Of a stretch of 64,000 bases of DNA, positions 43,102 through 52,558 are shown one piece after another. Position numbers and translations under genes: made by a program. This stretch comes from CAVRXT01 sp049644285 (GTDB lineage: Bacteria > Acidobacteriota > Terriglobia > Acidiferrales > UBA7541). How positions within the stretch are numbered: the stretch's first letter is position 1; the number at the start of each line of letters is the position of its first letter. The DNA lies in NCBI GenBank assembly GCA_049644285.1, contig JBARRP010000310.1, positions 11,138 to 75,137 of the forward strand, read 5' to 3'. Below the pieces are notes generated by a model that saw only the letters and a list, made by a program, of their open reading frames with translations, did not search any database and was not told the origin of the DNA.

Positions 43102-44555
43102 TGCGATGGCCGGCTGCGATCGATTGGCAGAGTGAACGAAAAAACGGAGCCATGACCAAGCTGGCTGGTGACGCCGATCGTACCGCCATGCGCTTCGACG
43201 ATGGCTTTGGCAATCGGGAGGCCCATTCCCGTTCCCTGGACTCGATAGCGCTGGTCCTGGCCGCGATAGAATTTCTCGAAGATCAGCCCCTGTTCCGGGT
43301 CTTCGATGCCGCCGCCGTGGTCGGCCACGCTCGTCACCACGAAATTACCGTTTACTTCCGCCGTGATCGTGATGGGTTCGCCCGGCGGCGAATACTGATT
43401 GGCATTTTCGAGAAGATGAATGAGGACTTCTCTCACGCGAGGGAGGTCCGCTCGAACGCGAGGAAGGTCCGGCGGTATCTCAATCCGTACTGGGCGATTG
43501 CCCAACGCGCTCTTGCAGTGTCCGAGGGCGGCGTTGATGATGTCCTCAATGGGATGCGGTTCAAATTTCAGCTCGACTTCGCCGGAATCCAATTGCGACA
43601 TCTGCGCCGCTTCGCCGACCAGCCGATTCAGCCGGTCGCTCTCTTCGTTGATGATCGTGAGGAGCTCCTGGCGCTGGGCGTCGTTCAAACTGGGGTTGGA
43701 AAGCAAGGTCGTCACCGAGGCCTTGATGGAAGTCAGGGGAGTCCTCAAGCCATGAGTGACGGAGTCGAGCAACGCCGTGCGCAATCGCTCTCCTTCGCGC
43801 GCCGCCTCTGTCTGCCCGAGCTGTTCGATCGCCCGTGCCCTCTCCACAGCGACGGCGATTAAGGTGCCCAGGGCTTCGAGTGTCTGCCGCGAGAGCGCCG
43901 ACCCCGAAATTCCCAAGCTGCCGATGGAGCGCACACCGAGCCGCACCGGAACAAAGCAGACGCCGCTCTCCTGGTCGATGACGGGTTCTTCGCGCGCTAC
44001 AATCGTCTTCAATCGCTCGACATCGAGCTGCGGAGTGATGGGCCCGGAGCGGTACATTTTCTGTTTCTCCGCTAGGAAGAGCGCGGCTGCGCCAACCTCA
44101 AAGGTATCCACAATCTGCGCCGGGATGCGGTTCAGCAGCTCGATCACGTTGCCCGTTTCGAGCAACTGCTGGCTGAAGGTATAGAGCTTTTCGATTTCAC
44201 GCCGCCGCGCGGAAGCATCCTGCGCCTGCCGGCGGGCACGGGAGGAAAGCTGGCTGGCGAGGACGGAAACAACCAGGAACGCAAACAGCGCCACCCAGTT
44301 CTGCGGGTCGGCAATCGTAAACGTGCCCACCGGCGGCAGAAAGAAATAGTTAAAAGCCAGCATCGAGGCCACCGACATGAACACCGAGACCCCGATGCCC
44401 CACACGGTTGAAACGGCCAGGATTGCCAGGAGGAACGTGAGCGCGACGGTGGTCGCATTCGCATGCATCACCCTCCGATAAAAGAAGGTGATTAGCAGCA
44501 CCAGCCCGAAGGCCGCGGCGAAGCGCAAAGCACGAGTAGCGAAAGGCTCGCGCAC
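43098..44555 (-). CDS. kdpD: KdpD C-terminal half: membrane histidine kinase
   Basis: 485 aa. Starts directly with the DUF4118 membrane part (four helices, residues about 10-102, including FNYFFLPPVGTF and DPQNWVALFAFL). A GAF domain follows (about 125-245), then HisKA with His268 (DSVTHGLRTPLTSIKASVTTLL) and an ATPase domain with HLLENANQYSPPGEP, DHGGGIEDPE and GTGMGLPIAKAIVEAHGG. The KdpD/USP sensor half is missing and is a separate gene on the other strand, 49 bases away. Phosphorylates KdpE. Confidence 0.95.
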   Translation of the reverse strand: MREPFATRALRFAAAFGLVLLITFFYRRVMHANATTVALTFLLAILAVSTVWGIGVSVFMSVASMLAFNYFFLPPVGTFTIADPQNWVALFAFLVVSVLASQLSSRARRQAQDASARRREIEKLYTFSQQLLETGNVIELLNRIPAQIVDTFEVGAAALFLAEKQKMYRSGPITPQLDVERLKTIVAREEPVIDQESGVCFVPVRLGVRSIGSLGISGSALSRQTLEALGTLIAVAVERARAIEQLGQTEAAREGERLRTALLDSVTHGLRTPLTSIKASVTTLLSNPSLNDAQRQELLTIINEESDRLNRLVGEAAQMSQLDSGEVELKFEPHPIEDIINAALGHCKSALGNRPVRIEIPPDLPRVRADLPRVREVLIHLLENANQYSPPGEPITITAEVNGNFVVTSVADHGGGIEDPEQGLIFEKFYRGQDQRYRVQGTGMGLPIAKAIVEAHGGTIGVTSQLGHGSVFSFTLPIDRSRPSQ

Positions 44556-44604
44556 CGCGTCATTCTACCGTAGCTTTCAAGGCCTCTGAAGTTAGAATAG
44601 GCCC

Positions 44605-45729
44605 ATGCCGAAGACCCCCGAGCAATGGCTGGTGGAAGCTTCGCCCGCCGAGAAGACCAAGGGAATTCTGAAGCTGTTCCTCGGCTATGCTCCGGGTGTG
44701 GGCAAAACGTACAACATGCTGAGCGAAGCGATCCGGCGCCACAGTCGCGGCGAAGACGTCGTCATCGGCGTCGTCGAAACTCATGGCCGCAAAGGAATCG
44801 CCGAGCTGGCAGAGCAACTGGAGGCCATTCCGCGCAAGAAGATCGACTACAAAGGCACCATCTTCGAAGAGATGGATGTGGACGCAATCCTGGCGCGCAA
44901 GCCTCAGGTGGTGGTGGTGGACGAACTCGCCCACACCAACATTCCCGGAAGTAAACATCGCAAGCGCTACGAAGACATCCTCGAAGTTCTCGACGCAAAG
45001 ATTGATGTGCTTTCCACCGTAAATATCCAGCACATCGAGAGTATCGCGCCCACGGTCCGCGCCATTACTGGAATCACCGTGCGCGAGACGCTGCCCGACT
45101 GGATTTTGCAGGTCGCCACCGAAACCGTGATGGTTGACCTGACGCCCGAAGCCCTTCAAAACCGCTTGCAGCGGGGCGATGTTTACACCAAGGAGAAGGT
45201 GGAGCAAGCGCTGAAGAATTTTTTCCGCCGCGGGAATCTGATCGCGCTCCGGGAACTGGCGCTGAGGCAGGTCGCCGAACAGGTCGATCGCAGCCTCGAA
45301 TCCTACATGGAGCAAAAAGAAATCCGCGAGAGCTGGCCGGTGCGCGAGCGGATCGCCGTCGCGATCAGTGAGAGCCCCAGGGCGCAATATTTGATTGCGC
45401 GGGCGGCGCGGATGGCTCGTCGGATGGATGGAGAAGTTTACGTCGTGCACGTCGACACCAGCAGTAACCATGACGCGCAGGATGAGAAAAAGCTCGCCGC
45501 AAATCTGCAGTTCGCCGAAAGTCTCGGAGCGAAAGCCGTTCGGCTAAAGGGCGACAGTATCGCGGAAGCCGTCGCTGCCTTTGCGCGCGAAAAACATATT
45601 ACCCAGGTGATTTTCGGCCGCTCGGCCCTGGAGGGTTGGAGGAAGCTCGCTTACTTGAATGCCATCAACAAGTTTCTGAGCGATGCCCCCGCCGTCGATG
45701 TCCATATCGTCACCCAAGAGCCTGATTAG
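44605..45729 (+). CDS. KdpD N-terminal half: KdpD sensor plus USP domain
   Basis: 374 aa. KdpD N-domain with P-loop GYAPGVGKT (residues 27-35), VVVDELAHTNIPGSKHRKRYEDI and STVNIQHIESI...TVRETLPDWIL. The C-terminal universal-stress-protein domain (about 245-370) starts at ERIAVAISESPRAQYLIARAARMA. Ends cleanly after VDVHIVTQEPD without kinase parts. In full-length KdpD these domains sense K+/ATP and c-di-AMP and control the kinase. Here they are a soluble protein, divergent from the kinase gene. Confidence 0.94.
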   Translation: MPKTPEQWLVEASPAEKTKGILKLFLGYAPGVGKTYNMLSEAIRRHSRGEDVVIGVVETHGRKGIAELAEQLEAIPRKKIDYKGTIFEEMDVDAILARKPQVVVVDELAHTNIPGSKHRKRYEDILEVLDAKIDVLSTVNIQHIESIAPTVRAITGITVRETLPDWILQVATETVMVDLTPEALQNRLQRGDVYTKEKVEQALKNFFRRGNLIALRELALRQVAEQVDRSLESYMEQKEIRESWPVRERIAVAISESPRAQYLIARAARMARRMDGEVYVVHVDTSSNHDAQDEKKLAANLQFAESLGAKAVRLKGDSIAEAVAAFAREKHITQVIFGRSALEGWRKLAYLNAINKFLSDAPAVDVHIVTQEPD

Positions 45730-45849
45730 ACGCGCCGCGACTTCTGCATGCCGTTCCGGGAGAACCGCGGAGCCTGATCCGAATTTTTTCTCTAGTTCTC
45801 TGGCGGGGACCGGCTTTCATCAGTAAGATAGCCGCCCGGAGGTGAGCGG

Positions 45850-48800
45850 ATGTTTTCGATTCGTCACGTCGCTTTGATTCTGGCGCTCGTACTCGTCGGC
45901 GCCGGTAATTCTTACAGCCAGGAAATGCATGAGGGGCGGCTTCTGCGATTTCCGGACATCTATAAGGACAAGATCGTATTCAGCTATGCAGGTGACCTGT
46001 GGCTTGTCCCGACTGCGGGAGGCGTCGCGCGCCGCATCACCACGCATCCGGGTCTCGAGCTCTTTCCTAAATTCTCCCCGGACGGCAAGTCCATCGCCTT
46101 CACCGGACAGTATGACGGCAACTTTAATGTGTATGTGATTCCCTCCGAAGGCGGCGAACCGAAACAGCTCACCTTCTTGCCGAACCCAATGCATTCGCCG
46201 GAACGCATGGGACCGAACAACCAGGTCATCAACTGGCTCCCCGACAGCAAGCGAATTCTCTTTCTTTCCCGGCAGGACACTTTTAATACCTGGTTTGGAC
46301 GCCTTTTCACGGTTCCGATTGACGGCGGCTTGGCCGTTCGCCTCCCGATCGACAAGGGCGGGCTCACGTCGTTCTCCCCGGACGGAAATGAAATCGCCTA
46401 TAACCGAATCTTCCGCAATTTCCGCACCTGGAAACGGTATCGCGGCGGAATGCAGCAGCAAATCTCGTTTTACAACTTTACGAACAACCGCTACGACCAA
46501 ATCAGCGACCCCGACGGCAACGACACATTTCCGATGTGGCATGGGGATACGGTCTACTTCGATTCCGACCGCGGCCCCGAACATCGCATGAATCTCTACG
46601 CCTACGACCGAAAAACGAAGGAGATGCGGCAGCTCACTCACTTCACGGAATTCGACGTGAACTGGCCGAGCCTTGGGCCGGACTCCATCGTGTTCGAGAA
46701 CGGCGGGTCCCTTTACGTTTTCGATCTCGCGACCGAGCAGCCCCGAAGAATCACGGTATCCCTGCCGGGCGACCGCGACCTCGCCCGAAAGCATTGGCAG
46801 AACACAAGCAAATGGATCACCGCGTTTGATATTTCGCCCGAAGGGAAGCGCGCTGTATTCAGCGCGCGGGGCGATATCTATACCGTGCCCGCCAAAGAAG
46901 GAAGTATCCGCAATCTGACAATGACGCCCGGCATCCGCGAAAACTACTCCACTTGGTCTCCCGACGGCCGATGGATCGCTTATATCTCCGACCGATCTGG
47001 CGAAGATGAGCTCTACCTTATGCCGCAAGACGGCATGGGTAAGGAAATCCGCGTGACCACCGATGGGAAGATGTTCCGCCTTCAACCAGTCTGGTCGCCA
47101 GACAGCAAGAAGCTGCTCTACGCGGACAAAGCCGTGCGGCTCTGGTACGTGGATATTGATGCCAAGAAGCCGGTCTTGATCGATCAAGGGAAATACGCCG
47201 ACCTGACCGATTACTCCTGGTCGCCAGACAGCCAATGGGTCGCCTATTCCAAAGCGTCGGAAAATCAGTACGGCGTCATTTATCTTTATTCGGTGGCGGA
47301 AAAGAAGATCACTCCGGTCACAACCAGCTTCACCAACAGTTGGAATCCCATCTTCGATCCGGAGGGCAAGTACCTCTATTTCCTCTCCAACCGCGACTAC
47401 AACGAAGTCCTCGGCGTTTACGACTTTGAGTTTTCGAATCCAAAAGCCACGCGGGTTTACGTAGCGACCCTGCGCTCTGACTCCCCTTCCCCGTTTGCTC
47501 CGCAGAGCGATGAAGTGGCCCTGAAGAACCCCGAAACACCACCGAAGGATGAGAAAGCGGTAAAGGGGGAAGACAAGGGCGGTGAGAAAACCGCCGAATC
47601 CGAAAAAAAGGAACCCTTCCGAATCGACCTCGACGGCATCGGAAATCGTGTGGTGGCCCTTCCAATCCCTCCGGCGGTGATGAGCAACTTGGCGGCGGCA
47701 AAAGGTTTCGTTTACTACGAGACGACCCCGGTCGCTGGCTTGTCAGGACCTCTTCCTGGTGAGCAGCCTTCCCTGCACGTCTTCGATATGAAAGAGCGGA
47801 AAGATAGCATCCTCATTGCGGAGGCAGACGCGTTTGCGCTTTCGTCTGATGGCAAAAAACTGCTTTATTCCGTGCCCAAAGCCGAGGGAGGCGGCGGGGA
47901 AAACTTGGAACACACTTACGGAATCATTGATGCTGCTCCGGCTCCTTCCGGCCCCCACAAGCCCGGAGATGGCGCGCTCGATCTGGGCGGAATGCGCGCC
48001 GAAATCGATCCGCGCGCGGAGTGGGCGCAAATCTTCCACGAAGTCTACCGGCAGCAGCGGGACTACTTTTTCGAGCCTTCGATGAATGGCGTGGAATGGG
48101 CCAAGGAGCGTGACAAGTATGCGCAGCTTCTGCCTCACGTCGCCGATCGTTACGACCTTACCTATATTCTCGGCGAGATGATCGGCGAGCTCTCGAATTC
48201 ACACACCTACGTCGGCGGGGGCGACTCTCCGGATCTTCACCCGGTGAACGTCGGCGTGCTGGGCGTTGACTTCGAAGGTGACGCGGCAAGCGGTTTTTAT
48301 CGCTTCAAAAAGATCTATCCCGGCGAGAACTGGGACGCCGCTCTTCGTTCACCGCTCACGGAGCCGGGAGTGAGCGTCAAGGAGGGCGAGAATCTCCTTG
48401 CAGTCAACGGACGGTCCTTGCTCGTGCCGCAGAATCCGTACGAGCCCTTCGTCAACACAGTGGGTCAAAACGTAACGCTGACGGTGAATTCCAGGCCCAC
48501 GGAGGAGGGCAGCCGCAAGGTCGTCGTCAAGCCCATTGCCAGCGAGTTCAAGTTGCGCGAGCTCGATTGGATCGCGACCAATCGCCGCAAAGTGGAACAG
48601 GCCACCGCTGGCCGTGTGGGCTATGTCTACCTGCCGGACATGTCCGCTTCCGGCCTCAACGAGTTCGTGAAGCAATTCTTCCCTCAGATTCGCAAGCAAG
48701 GAATCATTTTTGACGTGCGCTACAATGGCGGCGGCTTCGTGGACCAAATCATTTTTGAGCGATTGCGCCGCGTTCTCGCGGGGATGGCGGCCGCGCGCAA

Positions 48801-49230
48801 TTTCGAGAGCGGAACAGTCCCCGACGTCGTTTTCTACGGCCCGATGGTTTGCGTCACCAACGAGTACGCGGCTTCCGACGGTGACTTCTTCACTTATTTT
48901 TTCAAGAAGTACAAGATCGGGCCGGTGATCGGGATGCGCACCTGGGGTGGTGTCCGCGGCATCCGCGGCGAAATTCCGCTTCTGGACGGAGGCTATATCA
49001 CTCGTCCGGAGTTCGCGCTCTATGGACTCGATAGCCAGTGGTTGATCGAGAATCGCGGCGTCGCACCGGATATTGTCGTGGACAACACGCCCGATCAGGT
49101 CATGGCGGGCCACGACCCGCAGCTTGAAATGGCCATCGAGGTGGTCATGAAGGAAATGCAGGAGCATCCAAAGCAACTGCCGCCGCGTCCTCCGGACCTG
49201 CCGGCCTATCCCAGCGGCCCTGGTGACTAA
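45850..49230 (+). CDS. Tricorn-like S41 serine protease, secreted
   Basis: 1126 aa with signal peptide (to about residue 23). N-terminal six- and seven-bladed propellers (FPDIYKDKIVFSYAGDLWLVPTAGG, FSPDGKSIAFTGQYDGNFNVYVI, TWSPDGRWIAYISDRSGEDELYL). A tricorn C1 domain follows (WAQIFHEVYRQQRDYFFEPSMNGVEW), then PDZ (about 795-900) and the S41 domain with GIIFDVRYNGGGFVDQ and the serine loop NEYAASDGDFFTYFFKK, then GMRTWGGVRGI. An acidic Lys/Glu-rich insert lies at about 555-590. Degrades peptides, probably in the periplasm or outside. Confidence 0.95.
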   Translation: MFSIRHVALILALVLVGAGNSYSQEMHEGRLLRFPDIYKDKIVFSYAGDLWLVPTAGGVARRITTHPGLELFPKFSPDGKSIAFTGQYDGNFNVYVIPSEGGEPKQLTFLPNPMHSPERMGPNNQVINWLPDSKRILFLSRQDTFNTWFGRLFTVPIDGGLAVRLPIDKGGLTSFSPDGNEIAYNRIFRNFRTWKRYRGGMQQQISFYNFTNNRYDQISDPDGNDTFPMWHGDTVYFDSDRGPEHRMNLYAYDRKTKEMRQLTHFTEFDVNWPSLGPDSIVFENGGSLYVFDLATEQPRRITVSLPGDRDLARKHWQNTSKWITAFDISPEGKRAVFSARGDIYTVPAKEGSIRNLTMTPGIRENYSTWSPDGRWIAYISDRSGEDELYLMPQDGMGKEIRVTTDGKMFRLQPVWSPDSKKLLYADKAVRLWYVDIDAKKPVLIDQGKYADLTDYSWSPDSQWVAYSKASENQYGVIYLYSVAEKKITPVTTSFTNSWNPIFDPEGKYLYFLSNRDYNEVLGVYDFEFSNPKATRVYVATLRSDSPSPFAPQSDEVALKNPETPPKDEKAVKGEDKGGEKTAESEKKEPFRIDLDGIGNRVVALPIPPAVMSNLAAAKGFVYYETTPVAGLSGPLPGEQPSLHVFDMKERKDSILIAEADAFALSSDGKKLLYSVPKAEGGGGENLEHTYGIIDAAPAPSGPHKPGDGALDLGGMRAEIDPRAEWAQIFHEVYRQQRDYFFEPSMNGVEWAKERDKYAQLLPHVADRYDLTYILGEMIGELSNSHTYVGGGDSPDLHPVNVGVLGVDFEGDAASGFYRFKKIYPGENWDAALRSPLTEPGVSVKEGENLLAVNGRSLLVPQNPYEPFVNTVGQNVTLTVNSRPTEEGSRKVVVKPIASEFKLRELDWIATNRRKVEQATAGRVGYVYLPDMSASGLNEFVKQFFPQIRKQGIIFDVRYNGGGFVDQIIFERLRRVLAGMAAARNFESGTVPDVVFYGPMVCVTNEYAASDGDFFTYFFKKYKIGPVIGMRTWGGVRGIRGEIPLLDGGYITRPEFALYGLDSQWLIENRGVAPDIVVDNTPDQVMAGHDPQLEMAIEVVMKEMQEHPKQLPPRPPDLPAYPSGPGD

Positions 49231-49319
49231 AAGATCGTTTCATCCCGGATTGCGAGGCGGCGTTTCGACCGCCGCGCCGCGATGGATGTTCAACCGCTCT
49301 TAATACAGAAGGAGGCGCG

Positions 49320-50351
49320 ATGAAATTCCGCATTCTCTTGGCAATGGCGCTTGCGCTCGCATCGACGCAGGCCGGCTTTGGTCAGGCGAAGCCCGCCGAA
49401 GCGCAGTCACGGACCGTGCGCTATCAAGGGACGATCGAAAACGTGAAGTACGTGTACGGCCCCGCCACGCCAGTCGCGCGGCTCTCTTCCGGCGATACCC
49501 TCGAAACGAATACGCTGGACTGTTTTGGGGATGCCATTCACAAGCCGGGAGACACGCTGAGCCTGGTGAAGGGCGATAACCCTCTGACCGGGCCTTTCTT
49601 TATCGAAGGCGCGGAGCCAGGGGACACGCTCGCGATCGATATCCTGAGACTGGAGGTTAACAGCGACAAGGGACTTGGCGCCTCTGCGCCCGGATTCGGC
49701 GCGCTTAATTCGACGAATTACACGCCCATGTTGAACCCCCCGCTGCCCGAGCGCATCTGGTTCTATCCCATCGATCACGCCAACGGCACGGCCACCTTCA
49801 AGGCGCTCGATTCGGATTATTCGGTCAAGATTCCGCTGCATCCTTTTCTCGGCTGCATTGGTGTGGCGCCCGCGGGAGGCGAGGCGCGCAGCTCGGTTGT
49901 GCCCGCTGAATTCGGCGGCAACATGGACGCTCCGGAAGCGAGCGTAGGGAACACTCTCTATCTGCCCGTGAATGTGCCCGGCGCGCTGCTGTACATGGGC
50001 GATGGCCACGCCGCGATGGGTGATGGCGAAGTGGCCGGCACCGCCATCGAAGTGCCTCTCACCGTTCGGCTACGGGTGAACCTTATCAAGGGTCATCGCA
50101 TCGACTGGCCCCGCTTCGAGAATCAGAAGGAAATCATGACCGCGGGCATTTATCGCCCGCTGGATGATGCCTTGCGCATCGCTTTCCATGAGCTGGTGGA
50201 ATGGATTCACACCGACTATGGCCTATCGGAGTTAGACTCCTATGAGCTGCTCTCCAAGGTGGCCAGAATCCACCTGACAGAAATGGTGGACCCCAATTAC
50301 GTGGTGATCGCGAGCGTGGAGAAAAAGTACCTGCCGCCGCGCAAGCGGTGA
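49320..50351 (+). CDS. Acetamidase/formamidase family protein, secreted
   Basis: 343 aa with a signal peptide (MKFRILLAMALALASTQAGF). FmdA/AmdA domain: SGDTLETNTLDCFGDA, LTGPFFIEGAEPGDTLAIDIL, HPFLGCIGVAPA, FGGNMD, LYLPVNVPGALLYMGDGHAAMGDGEVAGTAIEV. All family motifs, with the metal-binding acids and histidines, are present. ATG follows GGAGGCGCG. Hydrolyses short amides; export to the periplasm is predicted. 89 bases after the protease. Confidence 0.93.
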   Translation: MKFRILLAMALALASTQAGFGQAKPAEAQSRTVRYQGTIENVKYVYGPATPVARLSSGDTLETNTLDCFGDAIHKPGDTLSLVKGDNPLTGPFFIEGAEPGDTLAIDILRLEVNSDKGLGASAPGFGALNSTNYTPMLNPPLPERIWFYPIDHANGTATFKALDSDYSVKIPLHPFLGCIGVAPAGGEARSSVVPAEFGGNMDAPEASVGNTLYLPVNVPGALLYMGDGHAAMGDGEVAGTAIEVPLTVRLRVNLIKGHRIDWPRFENQKEIMTAGIYRPLDDALRIAFHELVEWIHTDYGLSELDSYELLSKVARIHLTEMVDPNYVVIASVEKKYLPPRKR

Positions 50352-50373
50352 AGAGTCGGGTGAAGCCGCGCCG

Positions 50374-50402
50374 TTGACACTCCGCTCTACCGCTCCTAGA
50401 AT
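50374..50402 (+). promoter_or_regulatory. Sigma-70 promoter of the sigma-54 activator gene
   Basis: TTGACA at 50374-50379, 17-base spacer, TAGAAT at 50397-50402. A near-consensus promoter 72 bases before the ATG, suggesting steady expression of the activator. Confidence 0.7.
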
Positions 50403-50474
50403 CACGGCGGCGAAGGACGGCGCCTGCGAGCTTGTCTCCGCAGACGTTCCCCTGTCTTCCAGCAAAGGACCAGG

Positions 50475-51860
50475 ATGACTTCCGGGTCTCCGAAACCTCG
50501 CATCGGAATCGTTCACACTGACACTGCACTCCGATCGAAGATCAACGCTTCCCTGCGCGCAGAATTCGATGTCCTCGAAGGCGAGGATTACGAAGCGGCA
50601 TATCGCCTCCTCCAGGAATCCGATATCGACGTCCTTCTGCTTGGCTTGCCGCTGCCCTCCGGCGGTGTCCGGGAATGCGTCGAGCTCTTGGGTCGCCTGG
50701 ACGGCAGCGAAATTGACACGCTGGTGATCGTCCTCAGCTCCGACCCCAAGAAAGCGAGCGCCCTGAAAGTAATTGACGCAGGGTCGTACGACTACTTCCT
50801 GACGCCGGTTGATACAGACGTGCTGAAGATGCTGATTGAGCGTGCGGTCGAAAAGCTGAACATCCAGCGCGAGAATCGCATCCTGCGGGACGAAATCCAG
50901 CGCAAGGATTCGCTCGGCGACTTGATTGGCTCCACCGATGCCATGCGCCATCTTTTCGATTCCATCAAGAGGATGGCCCGGGTGAGCACGACCGTCGTTA
51001 TCCGGGGTGAAAGCGGGACCGGCAAGGAGCTCGTCGCTCGCGCGCTGCACGATCAGGGTCCGCGACGCAACCGCCAGTTCGTCGGAGTGAACTGCGCGGC
51101 CCTGCCCGAAAGCCTCATGGAAGCGGAGCTCTTCGGATACGAGCGCGGAGCATTCACCGGCGCCGTCGCGATGAAGGAAGGCCGCATTGAACTGGCGCAC
51201 CGCGGCACTCTATTCCTCGACGAGATCGCCACCCTTACCCCAGCGCTTCAAAGCAAGTTGCTACGGGTGCTGGAAGAGCATGCCCTGACACGCTTGGGGG
51301 GCAAGAAGCCGATCAAAGTCGATTTCCGGTTGATCTGCGCGACGAATGAAGACCTCGAAGAAATGGTCCGCCAGGCCAGATTCCGGGAGGACCTCTACTA
51401 TCGAATCCATGTCGTCCCGATTTTCGTCCCTCCGCTGCGCGAGCGCGTTGAGGACATCCCGCTGCTGGTCGATTACTTCGTCAGACTCTACTGCGCGGCT
51501 AACCAGCTCCCCGGGCGCCCGGTGGCAGACGACGCACTGGAAGCCCTCAAACGCTATCCTTGGGCCGGCAATGTCCGGGAGCTCGAGAATGTGGTCCAGC
51601 GGCTGGTCCTTATGACCGACGGCGACTCCATCTCCCTGAAAGACCTCCCGGCGGATATCCAGGCAGGCGGGTCCGAGGGTCGCGGCCGCCTGGGCCTTCC
51701 TGTCGATGGCATCAATCTCGACAAGGAGATGGAGGCCTACGAGCGGAAGTGGGTCGAGACTGCGCTCGACCAGGGTAAGCACGTGAAAGCGGAGGCGGCG
51801 CGCCTCCTGGGCGTCGACAAAAACCGGATGAACTATCTATGTCGCAAATACAGGCTCTAA
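50475..51860 (+). CDS. Sigma-54 activator with degenerate receiver domain (NtrC/PrsR-like)
   Basis: 461 aa. N-terminal receiver fold (about 8-128), but the phosphoacceptor position is Gly57 (LLLGLPLP), the acid pair is reduced to His-Thr-Asp (14-16), and the conserved Lys is Thr108 (FLTPVD). It cannot be phosphorylated in the usual way. AAA+ domain: Walker A GESGTGKE (176-183), sigma-54 loop GAFTGA (223-228), GTLFLDEIATL. C-terminal Fis-type HTH AEAARLLGVDKNRMNYLCRKY. It resembles PrsR of PEP-CTERM systems. It directly precedes the -24/-12 promoter of the peptide array. Confidence 0.93.
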   Translation: MTSGSPKPRIGIVHTDTALRSKINASLRAEFDVLEGEDYEAAYRLLQESDIDVLLLGLPLPSGGVRECVELLGRLDGSEIDTLVIVLSSDPKKASALKVIDAGSYDYFLTPVDTDVLKMLIERAVEKLNIQRENRILRDEIQRKDSLGDLIGSTDAMRHLFDSIKRMARVSTTVVIRGESGTGKELVARALHDQGPRRNRQFVGVNCAALPESLMEAELFGYERGAFTGAVAMKEGRIELAHRGTLFLDEIATLTPALQSKLLRVLEEHALTRLGGKKPIKVDFRLICATNEDLEEMVRQARFREDLYYRIHVVPIFVPPLRERVEDIPLLVDYFVRLYCAANQLPGRPVADDALEALKRYPWAGNVRELENVVQRLVLMTDGDSISLKDLPADIQAGGSEGRGRLGLPVDGINLDKEMEAYERKWVETALDQGKHVKAEAARLLGVDKNRMNYLCRKYRL

Positions 51861-52003
51861 AACCCATTCCGAGGGTTTAAAAAATCAACGACAATTGAGT
51901 AATTCAACTCCCTTTTCTTCAGCAGCGTGCCCGCCCGAAAGATGCCGCATCTGCAAGCCATTCATTTTGAAGCATCTCGCTCAACGCTCGAGCGCCGATG
52001 CCT

Positions 52004-52019
52004 TGGTACCTGAGTTGCA
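52004..52019 (+). promoter_or_regulatory. Sigma-54 (-24/-12) promoter of the small-peptide array
   Basis: TGGTACCTGAGTTGCA: GG at 52005-52006 and GC at 52017-52018 with exactly ten bases between, and a perfect TTGCA -12 box (consensus TGGCAC-N5-TTGCA). It lies 144 bases after the sigma-54 activator gene and about 90 before peptide 1. Confidence 0.7.
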
Positions 52020-52111
52020 CGGTTACCGGGCGGCGCGGTCGGAAGCATATGAGATCGAGGGCTGGTTTCCATCGCGCCCAACGACGCGATTCCGACAGAG
52101 GAGCAATTCAA

Positions 52112-52201
52112 ATGACCAAAAAGACGGCAGTGAAGGGCAACAAGAAGTCTAAGCTGGAAAAGAAGGCTCAGCCGCCAGTGTTGAATCTAAGGCGTGCCTA
52201 G
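52112..52201 (+). CDS. Basic small peptide 1 of a three-gene array
   Basis: 29 aa: MTKKTAVKGNKKSKLEKKAQ, then PPVLNLRRA. Net charge about +9. GAGGAG lies 8 bases before the ATG. It shares the pattern KK-AVKG-K-SKL-KKAQPPVLNL with peptides 2 and 3. No family is known to me and it has no signal peptide. First gene after the sigma-54-type promoter. Confidence 0.78.
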   Translation: MTKKTAVKGNKKSKLEKKAQPPVLNLRRA

Positions 52202-52295
52202 GTAGGTGGCGCCTGAGGGCGCTATCGAGACCCAGAACGACCGCGTGCCAGCAGAGCGGATCATAGCAAACTGCGGCAAGCAAGGGTTTTCCACG

Positions 52296-52335
52296 ACGCC
52301 CCGGGGGGCAATTTCAAAACAGAGAGGTAACTCAG
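52296..52335 (+). repeat. Conserved leader of peptide 2
   Basis: 40 bases directly before the ATG: ACGCCCCGGGGGGCAATTTC, AAAACAGAGAGGTAACTCAG. Nearly the same as the leader of peptide 3 at 52559-52600. It contains the small hairpin GCCCC-GG-GGGGC and the ribosome binding site AGAGAGG. Confidence 0.85.
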
Positions 52336-52422
52336 ATGGCAAAGAAAGCAGTGAAGGGCAGCAAGACGTCGAAGCTGGAAAAGAAGGCGCAGCCGCCGGT
52401 CTTGAATCTGAGGCGTCGCTAA
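52336..52422 (+). CDS. Basic small peptide 2 of a three-gene array
   Basis: 28 aa: MAKKAVKGSKTSKLEKKAQP, then PVLNLRRR. Net charge about +9. Differs from peptide 1 mainly by a one-residue shorter start and Thr for Lys. Third-position changes in synonymous codons against peptides 1 and 3 (for instance GCG/GCT/GCC for the Ala before Gln) suggest that the peptide sequence is under selection. Confidence 0.82.
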   Translation: MAKKAVKGSKTSKLEKKAQPPVLNLRRR

Positions 52423-52466
52423 CTGTCACACGAGTAAAACGATGCCCGAGCGGGCACCGTGAAGGT

Positions 52467-52494
52467 AAGGCTGCCATCCAGCTCTGGCAGCCTT
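52467..52494 (+). terminator. Hairpin after peptide 2
   Basis: Perfect 10-bp arms AAGGCTGCCA / TGGCAGCCTT, 8-base loop. The same GGCTGCC/GGCAGCC core recurs after peptide 3. There is no T-run, so it may be an RNA-stability or processing element instead of a terminator. A smaller hairpin GCCCG/CGGGC precedes it at 52444-52455. Confidence 0.6.
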
Positions 52495-52558
52495 CACTCG
52501 AAGGCTCGCGGCGGACCCGATTCGACTGGCAGGTGGCCGCATTGACAAGGTTCAATCA

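Noticed and set aside
45820..47235. 471-aa minus-strand ORF
   Set aside because: Shadow of the tricorn-like protease propeller region; no motif of its own.
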